From NCBI RefSeq assembly GCF_020990385.1, contig NZ_CP087598.1, forward strand, positions 1,222,001-1,286,000: a DNA stretch of 64,000 nt, written 5' to 3'. This stretch comes from Paracoccus sp. MA (GTDB taxonomy: Bacteria; Pseudomonadota; Alphaproteobacteria; Rhodobacterales; Rhodobacteraceae). Shown here one piece after another: positions 8,401 to 16,859 of this stretch; the first letter of the stretch is position 1; each line of letters begins with the position of its first letter. Under the pieces are notes generated by a model, which searched no databases, was not told the DNA's origin, and saw nothing but the letters and a program-made list of their open reading frames with translations. A program made the translations under genes and the position numbers.

Positions 8401-8855
8401 GCCGGACCGCTGCGGGCTTGGCCGGCACTGCCATTGCCTGCCATAGCGCCCGCCTTGCGATGCAAGGACCGGAGGCGGTCAACGGTAAAGGGTGCGGCCC
8501 ATGGCTTCGGCCGAACTGCCGGCAAGGTTCTGGAACGGGCGGCGCGGCTGTCCGTGGCGCCGAGGGACTGGCGGAACAAGTAAGAAAGCGATGTGAGAGC
8601 GGCTTCCAAGAGACAATCCGGAAGTCAAGAAAACCCTTGGCAAGGGCGGCCGACAGATCGGAGCGGCAATCAAGCGCGCCGGGCGCTGAAACTGCAACGG
8701 GCGGACCCGAGGGCCCGCCCGATCAGAGGGGTTAACCACACCGCCGTCTGACCACGATGGGCATATTGCCGAGAGCTTGCCATGCGGCAACCTGCCGTCT
8801 TGGTTAGCATCGGCAATTGAATCGAGCGATCTGCAGCGCCCTGCTGCGGGACAGC
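8401..8855. other. Intergenic region holding a candidate left attachment site
   Basis: No supported gene is present. Bases 8548-8571 resemble the start of dusA at 16905-16926 (15 of 16 bases identical at the core) and may be the far attachment site of the island. A GC-rich hairpin with arms CGGGCGG and CCGCCCG lies near 8699-8721 but has no T-run. The right part runs into the terminator of the Hint gene. Confidence 0.45.
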
Positions 8856-8882
8856 AAAGGGCCACGGATTTCTCCGTGGCCC
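8856..8882 (-). terminator. Intrinsic terminator of the truncated Hint gene
   Basis: A perfect 10-bp stem, GGGCCACGGA / TCCGTGGCCC, with a 4-base loop. Read on the minus strand it ends in a short T-run (complement of AAA at 8856-8858). A near-identical hairpin follows the second Hint gene at 14142-14171. Confidence 0.75.
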
Positions 8883-8903
8883 CGCGGCAGCTCTGCGCGC
8901 CGA

Positions 8904-9728
8904 TCAGCAGGCCAGCGGGCGATGGTGCTCGATGTGACGGACCGTCAGCTTCCGGGCCTTGCGGCCCGAAGGCAACGGTCGTGCGGGCTGCGGCACGAAC
9001 TCCTTTTCGCGAAGCTCGGGGAACAGGGTGAAGATCTCCTCCCGCGCCGCCTGGCCCACCGACTGAAGCGCCTGCGCCCCGGTATAGAGCGATTCGGTCG
9101 GCGCGCCGTTCGATGTCACCACCTCGTGCCGGTCGAAAAGCAGATGGAAATATTCGACCTCGTGCAGGTCCTCGGCGACATCGACGCCCTCGATCTGCAA
9201 AAGCTGCTTGGCCGCGACCAGCACCTCGGTGGCACCGAACATCTTCAGGGCCACTTTCGACCGGACAAGAACCCGGTGCTGGGGCGACACCAGAAGGTCC
9301 GAGGACGGGGTTTCCGTCCCCAAGGCACCGGCCTTGATGCGGATGGGCAACAGCTTCGGCGTCGCCTTCAGCGCCGAGGCGCCGAGTTTCACCGACCCGA
9401 TCCAGCGGAGGGGCTGATGGCCGTTATCCAGCGTCTGAACCAGATCTCCCACCTTGAGACTTTCGATCGGCCGCGAGCCATCGGCGCATTCGATCAAGGT
9501 GCCGCGACCGAAACAGACGATGTCCGTTTCAAATATGTCGGCGTTGAAGCCGATGGTGGCTACGGTGTTGTCGATCGGCGTGGCCGACAAGACCTCGACC
9601 TTTGAGAATCGCGTGATGCTGTCCCAATCGTTCACGGTGCTCGCCGATGGGCGAAAGAACATATCACCGTTGCTCATCTGAATGAGGACGCCGTTCTGCT
9701 GCACCACGGAAGGATTGCCGTCTTCATC
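8904..9728 (-). pseudogene. Hint-domain protein, 5' end removed by an IS5-family element
   Basis: The frame is open right up to the IS edge at 9728 (reading DEDGNPS before the first GTG at 9707), so the true start is lost. The remaining part is a Hint_2-type autoprocessing domain: CFGRGTLIE, where the cysteine would be the nucleophile, then LKVGDLVQTLDNGHQPLRWIG, the block-B-like SPQHRVLV and the C-terminal RKLTVRHIEHHRPLAC. It is closely similar over this whole domain to the complete gene at 14196-15416 and shares its terminator type. Such proteins are common in Rhodobacterales; their targets are unknown. The fragment is unlikely to be expressed normally. Confidence 0.82.
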
Positions 9729-10778
9729 GGCTCTGTTGCATAACTCAGGTGATGGGCGCGGTTACCCCCTCCCCGGACAGACTTATCCTACAGCTTCCGT
9801 GACCGGGATGCCGAGCGCGGTGTAGCCGTTCAGGACGGCGATGCGGATCTGGAACTCGGCGACCTGACGGTCGAAGTCCCTTGCCATGAGCCGCTGGCCC
9901 AGCAGTTTGACACAATGCATCTTCGTCTCGATGCGGCTCCGGCGGTGGTATCCACTCCATCGTCGCCACAGGGTGCGGCCGAGATACCTGGACGCCCGGA
10001 GGGCCTCGTTGCGCGCGACGGCTCCAGCGGTGATGGTCTTCCAGGTCTTCGCGTTCCTGCGCGGTGGGATGACGGCATGGGCTCCGCGATCTGCAATCGC
10101 ATCGTGGCACTTGCGCGTGTCGTAGGCGCCATCTGCCGTGACGCTACCGATTTCCTGGTCCTCCGGGATCTGGTCGAGAAGGTCAGGTAGGATCGGCGCA
10201 TCGCCGACGTTGCTCCCGGTGATCTCGACAGCCCGGATCTCTAGCGTTTCCTCGTCGATCCCAAGGTGGATCTTGCGCCAGACCCGCCGTTTGGGGCCAC
10301 CATGCTTGCGAGCGTGCCACTCGCCTTCGCCCTCGACCTTGATTCCTGTGCTGTCGATCAGCAGGTGCAGCGGCCCTTTGGAGCCGCGATACGGGATGTT
10401 CACAGCCAAGGTCTTCTGGCGGCGGGACAGTGTGCTGAAGTCAGGCACCGTCCCGTCGAGGCCAACCAGACGCAGCAGGCTCTCGACGAACCCGGTCGTC
10501 TGCCGGAGCGCCATGCCGAATAGCACCTTCATCGTCAGGCAGCTCTGAATGGCAGTATCGCTGTAGGTCTGCTGGCGGCCACGCCTCCCCGTCGGCACGG
10601 CATCCCAGCTCATCTCGGGGTCGAACCAGATCGTCAGCGAGCCCCGGCGCTTGAGCGCTTCATTGTAGGCTGGCCAGTTTCTGGTCCTGTAGGTTGGCGG
10701 TGTGGGTCTGCTCATACATCACAGCTACCACCCTGGATTCACGATCTGAATCCCTGACGGGATTTGTGCAACAGAGCC
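9729..10778 (-). mobile_element. IS5-family (IS903-like) insertion sequence, complete
   Basis: The 1050-bp element is bounded by inverted repeats: GGCTCTGTTGCATAA at 9729 and GGCTCTGTTGCACAA read inward from 10778. It holds a single transposase gene on the minus strand. The flanking 9-bp sequences (GTCTTCATC left, GCTGCAAAG right) do not match, so there is no target duplication. The left flank is a beheaded Hint gene and the right flank is a cut IS66 tnpB, which suggests a deletion next to the element or recombination between two copies. Confidence 0.9.
9783..10715 (-). CDS. IS5-family DDE transposase
   Basis: A 310-residue transposase. The catalytic triad is visible: D in LLIDSTGIK, D in TADGAYDTR and E in RSRIETKMHCVK, with the IS5-type helix before the last motif. 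The N-terminal DUF4096-like region (NWPAYNEALKRRGSLTIWFD) is typical of the IS903 group. The gene occupies nearly the whole element and looks intact, so the IS may still be active. Confidence 0.92.
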   Translation of the reverse strand: MSRPTPPTYRTRNWPAYNEALKRRGSLTIWFDPEMSWDAVPTGRRGRQQTYSDTAIQSCLTMKVLFGMALRQTTGFVESLLRLVGLDGTVPDFSTLSRRQKTLAVNIPYRGSKGPLHLLIDSTGIKVEGEGEWHARKHGGPKRRVWRKIHLGIDEETLEIRAVEITGSNVGDAPILPDLLDQIPEDQEIGSVTADGAYDTRKCHDAIADRGAHAVIPPRRNAKTWKTITAGAVARNEALRASRYLGRTLWRRWSGYHRRSRIETKMHCVKLLGQRLMARDFDRQVAEFQIRIAVLNGYTALGIPVTEAVG

Positions 10779-10852
10779 GCTGCAAAGCCCTTGCGCATGT
10801 CCGTCACCCCGGCCGCCAGCCAGACCCTCGTAGTGGCCGGAACCGGGATCAC
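10779..10852 (-). pseudogene. IS66 TnpB, first 24 codons only
   Basis: Starts with GTG overlapping the tnpA stop (GTGA) and reads [20 protein letters not shown], the hallmark N-terminus of IS66 TnpB, then KGFA before the IS5-family right end at 10778. It is too short to be seen as a normal open frame. Confidence 0.88.
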
Positions 10853-11244
10853 GCCGTGAGACCCCGGATCAGCCGCGCCAGCGCCTCGGGATCATAGCTC
10901 CCGCTGATCCGCATCCGGTGACCGCCGGCCAGCTCGATCTCGATGCGGTTCTCGGCGACAGGCGCTGCCGCAGGTGCTTGCTCTTCCGCGACTATCTCTA
11001 CCGGCAAAAACCGCGCCTCCTCCGACGAGGCCGGAACCGACGCCGGGTCGGGCGCAAAGCGGGGATCGCGCAACCACTTGAAGATCAGGTTCGCATTGAC
11101 CGCGTAGCGTCGCGCCACCTGCGCTACCGAAACGCCCGGCGCAGCCGTCTGGAAACAGATCGACCGCTTCTCCTCATCCGTCCAGAGCCGCTTCGTCCGA
11201 CGCGCCACGCCATCACCATAGTGTCCACTATCGATGGTGGACAC
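10849..11244 (-). CDS. IS66-family TnpA (small HTH accessory protein)
   Basis: A 131-residue protein with a helix-turn-helix of the IS3/IS66 type: [46 protein letters not shown] spans most of the N-terminal half. The C-terminus ends IRGLTA. In IS66 elements TnpA and TnpB assist the DDE transposase TnpC; here TnpB is truncated and TnpC absent, so TnpA is an orphan. The short repeat TCCACTATCGATGGTGGA near its start (11223-11240) could be an operator. Confidence 0.88.
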   Translation of the reverse strand: MSTIDSGHYGDGVARRTKRLWTDEEKRSICFQTAAPGVSVAQVARRYAVNANLIFKWLRDPRFAPDPASVPASSEEARFLPVEIVAEEQAPAAAPVAENRIEIELAGGHRMRISGSYDPEALARLIRGLTA

Positions 11245-11292
11245 TATCCCGCACCCTCAGCACGCGGCAGGGCGGTCAGGCCGGACGGTTAC

Positions 11293-11620
11293 ACTGATTC
11301 CGTCAAACTGAAATTTCCGACGGTCGCTGGGCCGCGCAGGACGGGCCTGCTGCGGCAGCACCACGTCCCTCGCGCCTTGCAAGTCGCGATAGCCCGGACC
11401 ATATTGCCCGCTGGCTGGTTTGAGCCTTTCCCAATATGATCCGGCAGGAGTCGCGCGGCGTGTTCAATCCCTCAGCCCTGTTTCCCCTTCTGATCGGTTC
11501 CAGGGCCAACAATGTTCCGGGGTTGTCTGGTCGCTGACGACTGGCAACCCTGACGCATCCGACCGAATCCAATCCTTTGCCGCACCATGGTCCTGCGGCG
11601 TGACATCTACGGGAAATGAC
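11293..11620. other. Spacer between the IS66 fragment and the spermidine-synthase-like gene
   Basis: No supported gene. On the minus strand, 11296-11410 reads without stops in a frame that looks protein-like, but it has no motif I recognise and may be a remnant of a gene cut by the IS66 element. The rest probably contains the promoter of the gene starting at 11621. Confidence 0.35.
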
Positions 11621-12319
11621 ATGACATTGTGGGAAACTCTGGCCCGCGCGCGCACTGCGTCGGGCGATGACATTATGCTGCGCCAGCGCGGCGATATCTA
11701 TGAAATCCGCTATAATGGCATCGAGCTGATGTCGAACCTGAACCATCAATCCGAAATCCAACTGGCGCTGCGGACGATGCGGCGGCTGGATTTCCGGGCA
11801 AAGCGGGTGCTGATCGGCGGGCTGGGTCTGGGCTACAGCCTGCGCGCTCTTCTGGATCTGGCCGCGCCAGATACCGAGGTCACGGTCTGCGAGATCATCC
11901 CCGAGGTGGTGGCATGGAACCATGGCTCGCTGGCGCATCTGGCGCAAAGTCCATTGGACGATCCGCGCAGCAAGGTGGTGATCGGCGATGTCCGCGATCA
12001 TCTGGCATCATCCAAAGGGCAGTATGATCTGATCCTGCTTGACACTGATAACGGCCCGGACTTTGTCGTTCGCCCCGAGAACGTAGACCTCTATCAGCAT
12101 CACGGTATCGCCATCGTAGCCGAGGCGCTGACCCCCGGCGGGCTGGCGGCATTCTGGTCCGCGACGGCATCCAGCCGCTTCGAGCGCACCCTAGCGAAAT
12201 ACCCGTGGTGCTGGACCCGCGAAGACATCCCGTTGATTCCGGGCCGTGTCGATGCCATGCATCACATCTATAGCTGCGCTGTCGACGCGCAGGTGCTTGG
12301 GCTGCGCAAGGCCAGCTGA
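11621..12319 (+). CDS. Spermidine synthase-like methyltransferase-fold protein
   Basis: A 232-residue protein. The N-terminal half has GDIYEIRYNGIELMSNLNHQSE, resembling the short substrate-lid region of polyamine synthases. A Rossmann methyltransferase-type fold follows, with glycine loop VLIGGLGLGYSLRALL, acidic end of strand 2 (VTVCEIIPEVVAW) and YDLILLDTDNGPDF, where spermidine synthase has its catalytic DxxD-like segment. The long N-terminal ORF extension from 11420 is rejected; ATG 11621 has GGGAAAT upstream and matches family starts. A true aminopropyltransferase activity is uncertain; many such short homologues are of unknown function. It lies alone in the island. Confidence 0.75.
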   Translation: MTLWETLARARTASGDDIMLRQRGDIYEIRYNGIELMSNLNHQSEIQLALRTMRRLDFRAKRVLIGGLGLGYSLRALLDLAAPDTEVTVCEIIPEVVAWNHGSLAHLAQSPLDDPRSKVVIGDVRDHLASSKGQYDLILLDTDNGPDFVVRPENVDLYQHHGIAIVAEALTPGGLAAFWSATASSRFERTLAKYPWCWTREDIPLIPGRVDAMHHIYSCAVDAQVLGLRKAS

Positions 12320-12353
12320 GGCACGGGAAGGTCCGCATAGCTGACGCTCAAGT

Positions 12354-12527
12354 TCAGCCTCGCTCAAAGAACCCCGGGTGCGGCTGGGTTACGCCGAACC
12401 GGATCGTCCCCGGCCCAAATCTCTGGTTGATGAAGTCGGCGGCAGACGAGGCGCGCTCGCCCCGCGTTTGCTCGGCTGGTGCGACAAGCAGCAGCAGATC
12501 GCCGGTGCGCGCGTCAGGATTCGGCAT
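12354..12527 (-). CDS. Small protein resembling the C-terminal part of UmuC-type polymerases (DUF4113-like)
   Basis: A 57-residue open frame, too short for most gene callers, with GGAG 8 bases upstream of its ATG. The stretch DFINQRFGPGTIRFG resembles the conserved segment near the C-terminus of Y-family UmuC polymerases (pattern INxRxGRGTVRxG). It could be a remnant of a umuC gene or a small stand-alone copy. It is divergent from the small gene at 12579, with 51 bases between the starts. Confidence 0.4.
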   Translation of the reverse strand: MPNPDARTGDLLLLVAPAEQTRGERASSAADFINQRFGPGTIRFGVTQPHPGFFERG

Positions 12528-12578
12528 CTCTTTGTCTCCGTGCTAGCCTCCCACATCAGTCAGGTGGAGGGTGAAGAG

Positions 12579-12737
12579 ATGGGGCAAAAATTCGTTCCCG
12601 AACTACATGACCCGGAATACCGGCAGACTGAGGGACAGAAGTTCGAGAAGCTGACGGACGATGAAGCTAAGAGCTTGTTTGATGCCATGGTGGCGAGGCT
12701 CGACGCTGAAGAGCGGTCTGATCTCCGCCATAATTGA
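12579..12737 (+). CDS. Small hypothetical protein (52 aa)
   Basis: Reads MGQKFVPELHDPEYRQ onward and ends LDAEERSDLRHN. GGAGGG lies 7 to 12 bases upstream of the ATG at 12579, and a strong terminator follows the stop directly, which supports a real gene. The protein is hydrophilic and charged, without a membrane segment. I do not recognise a family. The longer frame from 12378 overlaps a likely divergent gene and is not used. Confidence 0.6.
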   Translation: MGQKFVPELHDPEYRQTEGQKFEKLTDDEAKSLFDAMVARLDAEERSDLRHN

Positions 12738-12740
12738 CCT

Positions 12741-12776
12741 GCGCCCCGCCTCGGTTCGGCGGGGCGGGGCTTTTTC
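12741..12776 (+). terminator. Intrinsic terminator
   Basis: The stem GCCCCGCC (12743-12750) pairs with GGCGGGGC (12758-12765), followed after GGGGC by TTTTT at 12771-12775. It lies right after the 52-residue gene. Confidence 0.85.
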
Positions 12777-12928
12777 GTGTTAAGGGCGCTTCAAACCGCT
12801 TTGGTCTCCTCGTCAGTGGTCCATCATCACCGTGCCTTGTCCGAGCGTCGTTTCTGGAACCGCCCATCCATTGTGGCGTTACCGAGGCATACCGCGCCAA
12901 GCGGTGAGTTTTGTGGAGGAACTATCTG

Positions 12929-13420
12929 ATGAAAACGTTGCAGGACGCGTTCGAGCATACTTTGCAGGATATCTACTGGGCAGAAAACGCCTTGTCCAAG
13001 TCTCTGCCCAAGGTCTCCAAATCTGCAAACAACGCCGAGCTAAAGACAGCAATTGACGGCCATCTCAAGGAAACCAAAGGACACATTAAGACCTTGGAGG
13101 CGGTCTTCAAGTCAATCGGGCAGGACGCCAAAGGCGAAAAATGCGACGCCATGGACGGCCTGCTGAAGGAGACCGATGGCCTGATTGAAGAGGCTTCGGG
13201 CCATGCTTTGGATGTGGCGCTGATCGGAGCAGCTCAAGCGGTCGAACACTACGAGATCGCACGTTATGGCACGTTGCGCGAATGGGCCAAGGTTCTGGGC
13301 CATGACGAGGCGCACGCGTTGCTTACATCCATCCTGGACGAGGAAAAAGCTGCGAACGCAAAACTGACTGCGCTTGCGGTAACCACCGTGAATGAGGCCA
13401 AGCAACCCTCCAAGAAATAG
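12929..13420 (+). CDS. YciF/YciE-family ferritin-like protein (DUF892)
   Basis: A 163-residue helical protein starting MKTLQDAFEHTLQDIYWAENAL, the typical DUF892 N-terminus with the ExxxA/YWAE metal-ligand region. Later helices carry HLKETKGHIKTLE, AAQAVEHYEIARYG and LLTSILDEEKAANAKL, giving the paired E and ExxH-type ligands of a four-helix ferritin-like bundle. Family members are stress-induced in enterobacteria; metal binding here is inferred. GGAGGA lies 8 bases before 12929, so the upstream ATG at 12911 is not used. Its base composition is clearly less GC-rich than the core genes, consistent with transfer. Confidence 0.85.
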   Translation: MKTLQDAFEHTLQDIYWAENALSKSLPKVSKSANNAELKTAIDGHLKETKGHIKTLEAVFKSIGQDAKGEKCDAMDGLLKETDGLIEEASGHALDVALIGAAQAVEHYEIARYGTLREWAKVLGHDEAHALLTSILDEEKAANAKLTALAVTTVNEAKQPSKK

Positions 13421-13606
13421 GCGTTGCTCTTTTGTGACTTAGGTTGTTGAAGCCTGCGAGCTAACGGATACAGCACGACAGTTCACCGTCTCGCCTCGGC
13501 TCGAACGAGGCGCGACAGGTCCCTACGGCAGCGTGATCACCGAGCATCTAGACACAATTGTTCTCTTTGTGTTCTCCTTCGGGGGGGTGAGAATCAGGAG
13601 GCTGTC

Positions 13607-13846
13607 ATGATGATCATCGGTAACGTTCTGGCGGCCGAGCCAGATGACAGCATGGAGGCGCATGTACGCCGCTATCTCGCATTCCGGTTTCCCGGGCATG
13701 CCGTGGTTGACCTGCGCGGCGAGGACGAGATATGGACGGCGCGGCTGCACTCGGCCGAGGCCGGAGACGCCGAAGTCACGATGAAGGCCGATCTGATCGA
13801 GGATGATCTGTATCTGGCCTTCGACATCTTCGACATGGCGGCGTGA
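13607..13846 (+). CDS. Small hypothetical protein (79 aa)
   Basis: Starts MMIIGNVLAAEPDDSM with a strong AGGAGG 4 bases upstream. It is acidic (EDEIWTARLHSAEAGDAEV, LIEDDLYLAFDIFDMAA) and has no signal peptide or membrane helix. I do not recognise a family. It may be cotranscribed with the next small frame at 13881. Confidence 0.62.
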   Translation: MMIIGNVLAAEPDDSMEAHVRRYLAFRFPGHAVVDLRGEDEIWTARLHSAEAGDAEVTMKADLIEDDLYLAFDIFDMAA

Positions 13847-13880
13847 GTGCCTGCCTCGGTAACGCGATGAAATTGCGGGT

Positions 13881-14168
13881 GTGATCGAGGATACTTACGC
13901 CATGCTGCGCAACGCTGTGCTCGTCGGCGGGGTGCGGCACGAATGGGGCGGCGAGTGGTCTTGGGACATCTATACCGAGCCCAAGGAACGGGGCTGGGGT
14001 GTCACCTATGACGTCGCCACCCATATGCTGTCGATCAATGTAGAGGCGGTGATCGGCGCCGCGGTCGCGGCCGCAGGCCTCTCCGGCGCGATCTTTGCGA
14101 GATGGGGGGAGGTAGTTGCCGGCATCTTGAGCGCGTCGATGAAAAAAGGGCCACGGATTCCTCCGTGA
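13881..14168 (+). CDS. Possible small hypothetical protein
   Basis: A 95-codon frame starting with GTG. The middle (HEWGGEWSWDIYTEPKERGW) is rich in tryptophan, and a hydrophobic stretch follows (VIGAAVAAAGLSGAIFA), possibly one membrane helix. There is only a weak ribosome-binding signal, and the 3' end runs through the terminator hairpin of the convergent Hint gene, which argues against it. No family recognised. Confidence 0.35.
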   Translation: MIEDTYAMLRNAVLVGGVRHEWGGEWSWDIYTEPKERGWGVTYDVATHMLSINVEAVIGAAVAAAGLSGAIFARWGEVVAGILSASMKKGPRIPP

Positions 14169-14171
14169 CCC
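14142..14171 (-). terminator. Intrinsic terminator of the complete Hint gene
   Basis: A 10-bp stem (14148-14157 with 14162-14171, one G:T pair) around a TTCC loop. On the minus strand it is followed by six T residues (complement of 14142-14147). It lies 24 bases past the stop of the Hint gene. Confidence 0.9.
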
Positions 14172-14195
14172 CTGGAAGCTGCTATGAATCTGCGA

Positions 14196-15416
14196 TCAGC
14201 AGACCATGGAGCGATGGTGCTGAATGTGACGGACTGCTAGTTTGCGCGCCTTGCGGCCGGACGGCAGGAGGCGTGCGGGCGCAGGTACGAATTCCTCCTC
14301 CCGGAGTTCCGGGAAAAGGGAGAAGATCTCTTCGCGTGCGGCCGGGCCCACCGTTTTAAGCGCCTGGGCACCGGTGTAGAGAGACTCAGTGGCGGCCCCG
14401 TTGGAGTTCACTACTTCGTGCCGATCAAAGAGGAAGTGGAAATATTCCACGCTGTCGATATCCTTGGCGATATCCACACCTTCGATCTGGAGCAGCTGCT
14501 TGGCTGCGACCAGGACTTCCATGGCGCCGAACATCTTCTGCGCCACTTTCGACCGGACGAGAACCCGGTGCTGCGGCGACACGAGAAGATCGGTGGAAGG
14601 GGTTTTTCTGCCAAGAGCGCCGGCCTTGATGCGGATTGGCAGCAGCTTCGGCTTGGCTTTCAACACTGCGGCGGAGAGCTTTACGGAGCCAATCCAACGG
14701 ATGGGCTGATAGCCATTGTCCCGCGTTGCAATCAGGTCGCCGACCTTGAGATCCTCGACCGCCACGAAACCCCTTTCGGTTTCAATAAGTGTTCCGGAAG
14801 CGAAGCAGATGACTTCGTCGTCGGTCAACTCCAGCGTGCCGTTGGGGTCATGCTCCATCGTTACGATGGCCGTGTTGGCGGTGGACTGGATCAGATCGGC
14901 GGATCCCCGGATGAGGCCGGCAGCCACCGGTCCGGCTATCGGGATACCCTCAACTGCCGCCGCCAGTTGTTCGGCAATGTCCGAAATGGGCCCCGTCACG
15001 GAAACGGTCTGACCGGCGACCGTGATCGAAGCTGTGACCGACAGATGGTCGTCGTCCAGCGGCTCGTCGCTCACGAAATAATAGGAACCGTCGGCTTCCA
15101 TCAGGTGACCGCTGATCGGGTTCACCTGCAACCCGATGGTTGCCAAGCCCGGAATGCCGACAGAAGCCGCGGCGTTCTGGACCGTGGTAGATCCAAGATA
15201 GGTGCCCGTACTGGTGAGAGGATTGCCTTCAGCGTCCACCGGCGTGATGTTGTCGCCGTTGCTGAGCGTGGTCGCGCCGTTGGCGTCAACGTCATATTGC
15301 GCGAACTCCTGGGAGGATTCGAACGCGTTGAGCAGTGACGTGTCGGGAACGAAGGCAACGACGCCATCAAGGCCCACGGTGATGAGGTTTGAGGGGATCT
15401 CGGTAATATAAGGCAT
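14196..15416 (-). CDS. Hint-domain (Hedgehog/intein-type) protein, complete
   Basis: A 406-residue protein. Residues 1 to about 205 are an acidic, glycine/threonine-rich region with the look of an exported calcium-binding or repeat passenger; there is no classical signal peptide. From about residue 205 a Hint_2-type domain begins: VICFASGTLIETERG, with the putative nucleophilic cysteine, then KVGDLIATRDNGYQPIRWIG, SPQHRVLV and a C-terminus ending HHRSMVC. Hint domains cleave or splice their own backbone; whether this one does is unknown. ATG 15416 has AGGTGG 5 bases upstream, so it is preferred to GTG 15425. A near-identical domain remains in the truncated copy at 8904-9728. Confidence 0.85.
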   Translation of the reverse strand: MPYITEIPSNLITVGLDGVVAFVPDTSLLNAFESSQEFAQYDVDANGATTLSNGDNITPVDAEGNPLTSTGTYLGSTTVQNAAASVGIPGLATIGLQVNPISGHLMEADGSYYFVSDEPLDDDHLSVTASITVAGQTVSVTGPISDIAEQLAAAVEGIPIAGPVAAGLIRGSADLIQSTANTAIVTMEHDPNGTLELTDDEVICFASGTLIETERGFVAVEDLKVGDLIATRDNGYQPIRWIGSVKLSAAVLKAKPKLLPIRIKAGALGRKTPSTDLLVSPQHRVLVRSKVAQKMFGAMEVLVAAKQLLQIEGVDIAKDIDSVEYFHFLFDRHEVVNSNGAATESLYTGAQALKTVGPAAREEIFSLFPELREEEFVPAPARLLPSGRKARKLAVRHIQHHRSMVC

Positions 15417-15661
15417 GATTGCCACCTTTTGTCAGACCGCCGCCAACTTGGCCGGTCGATAGGTTGAAAAGAAAACCGGGACACCGAGCAATTTACATTG
15501 CACGCTTGAAAACGAAGCGCGGCACTCTACCTATGAACGATTCTTCGCTGCCGATCAAATAAAATCACAGCCGCGTGTGCATTTCTTGTGCAGCTGACTC
15601 TGAACTGAACGATGCAAGGACGCGCTCGGGCTCCGGAAGCCATCATCATCGTAGCCGCCCA

Positions 15662-16747
15662 TCAGATTGGTGCTGGCGGTGCAATCTTGTCGAGCCATTT
15701 CCAGCCTGCCCATTTGTCACCCGTCGCTCGCAGGTGGCTGTAGCGCTGCAAGCTGGGCCAGCTCCTGTGTCCCGACACACTGGCAGCTTGGGGGATGGTC
15801 TTGCCCATCTCGAAAAGCCGCGACACGCCTTCGTGGCGTAGATCGTGAAAATGCAGGTCCTCAATGCCAAGCAGCTTGCATGCCCTGGTGAACGCGGTGC
15901 CCACCGCATCGGTTGTGTAGGGGAAGATGCGGCTGCTCTCGGCCGGCATGGTCTTGACGATCCGCTCGGCCTCGGACGGCAGGTCAACCCAGATATTGTT
16001 CCCTTCCTTCTCTCCGGGATGCTTCATGTCGCGCACCAGGACGCGGCCGGCTTCGAGATCCGCCCAGGTGATGCTCACGATCTCCTCCTGGCGTCGGGTC
16101 GAGAAGATCGCGAAGGCGCAGACCTTGTGCATAGGAAGCGCGCGGCCTTTGCGCCAGCGGTCCTCGAAATGCGCCATCAGCTTGTTCATCTCCTCAAGGG
16201 TGGGCCGCCGGTCGCGCTTTTTGGATTTGCCTATCAGCCCGAGGTTCTTGCACACCGTAGTCGCGGCGCGCATATCGGCCGGGTCCAGCGGAATCTTCCA
16301 TGCCGGCTCCGCGATGGCGAAGATCGCCGATAGGTGGGACAGATAGTTACCGATCGTCTGGGGCTGGCGGCCACCGTCAAAAAGCTCCTGGGCGAACTCG
16401 ACGAGCTTTTGCGAAGTTACGGCGGCGCAGGGCAGGGAGGCTATTTCGAAGGACTTGATGGACTTCAGCACCTGCGCCTTGGTCTTGCCGATCTGCTTTG
16501 TCGACGTCCTGACATATGTGTCGATCGCCTCGGCCAACGTGGCGCCGCCGGTGCGCTGGCGTTCCATCTTCTCGAACCCGCCAGGCTTCTTTAGCTCAGC
16601 TTCCTTGCGGCGCAGCCATGCCTCGGCTGCCGACCTCCTCTCGAAGGTGGAGGACGCGGAGGCCTTCCTGCCATCTCGCATTATCCGGACCTGTGCGGTA
16701 TAGACGATCGAGCCGTCCTTGAGGCGGCGCTCGGTGATCGTTCCCAT
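15662..16747 (-). CDS. Tyrosine recombinase (island integrase)
   Basis: A 361-residue integrase. It has an N-terminal arm/SAM-like region (GTITERRLKDGSIVYTAQVRI, then helices to about residue 165) and a catalytic domain. Catalytic residues are visible: Arg219 (STRRQEEI), HDLR (301-304), His327 and the nucleophile Tyr336 (SLQRYSHLR). The long N-terminal extension from 16954 overlaps dusA and is rejected. It sits directly beside the 5' end of dusA and is transcribed away from it, as expected for a dusA-targeting integrase. All key residues are present, so it may be functional. Confidence 0.92.
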   Translation of the reverse strand: MGTITERRLKDGSIVYTAQVRIMRDGRKASASSTFERRSAAEAWLRRKEAELKKPGGFEKMERQRTGGATLAEAIDTYVRTSTKQIGKTKAQVLKSIKSFEIASLPCAAVTSQKLVEFAQELFDGGRQPQTIGNYLSHLSAIFAIAEPAWKIPLDPADMRAATTVCKNLGLIGKSKKRDRRPTLEEMNKLMAHFEDRWRKGRALPMHKVCAFAIFSTRRQEEIVSITWADLEAGRVLVRDMKHPGEKEGNNIWVDLPSEAERIVKTMPAESSRIFPYTTDAVGTAFTRACKLLGIEDLHFHDLRHEGVSRLFEMGKTIPQAASVSGHRSWPSLQRYSHLRATGDKWAGWKWLDKIAPPAPI

Positions 16748-16859
16748 GTGATTTGCTAAAGCCTCTGCGATTCTTGCTAAACGTAAGCAAAGCAAAAACG
16801 GGAACGGAATTAAACCAGCAAAAACAAGGCAGGATAAGCGGCCGCGACGGGTGCTAGAA

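Larger units (their letters stand above)
10779..11292 (-). mobile_element. IS66-family fragment (tnpA end)
   Basis: This carries one IS66 terminal repeat, GTAACCGTCCGGCCTGACCG read inward from 11292, then a whole tnpA and the first 24 codons of tnpB. The rest of tnpB and all of tnpC are missing, cut at the right end of the IS5-family element. The opposite end of an IS66 element of the same kind lies at about 55675-55928. Confidence 0.82.

Noticed and set aside
9729..11292. Single composite transposon made of IS5 and IS66 parts
   Set aside because: The IS66 part is truncated and the flanks share no duplication; it is a junction of separate events.
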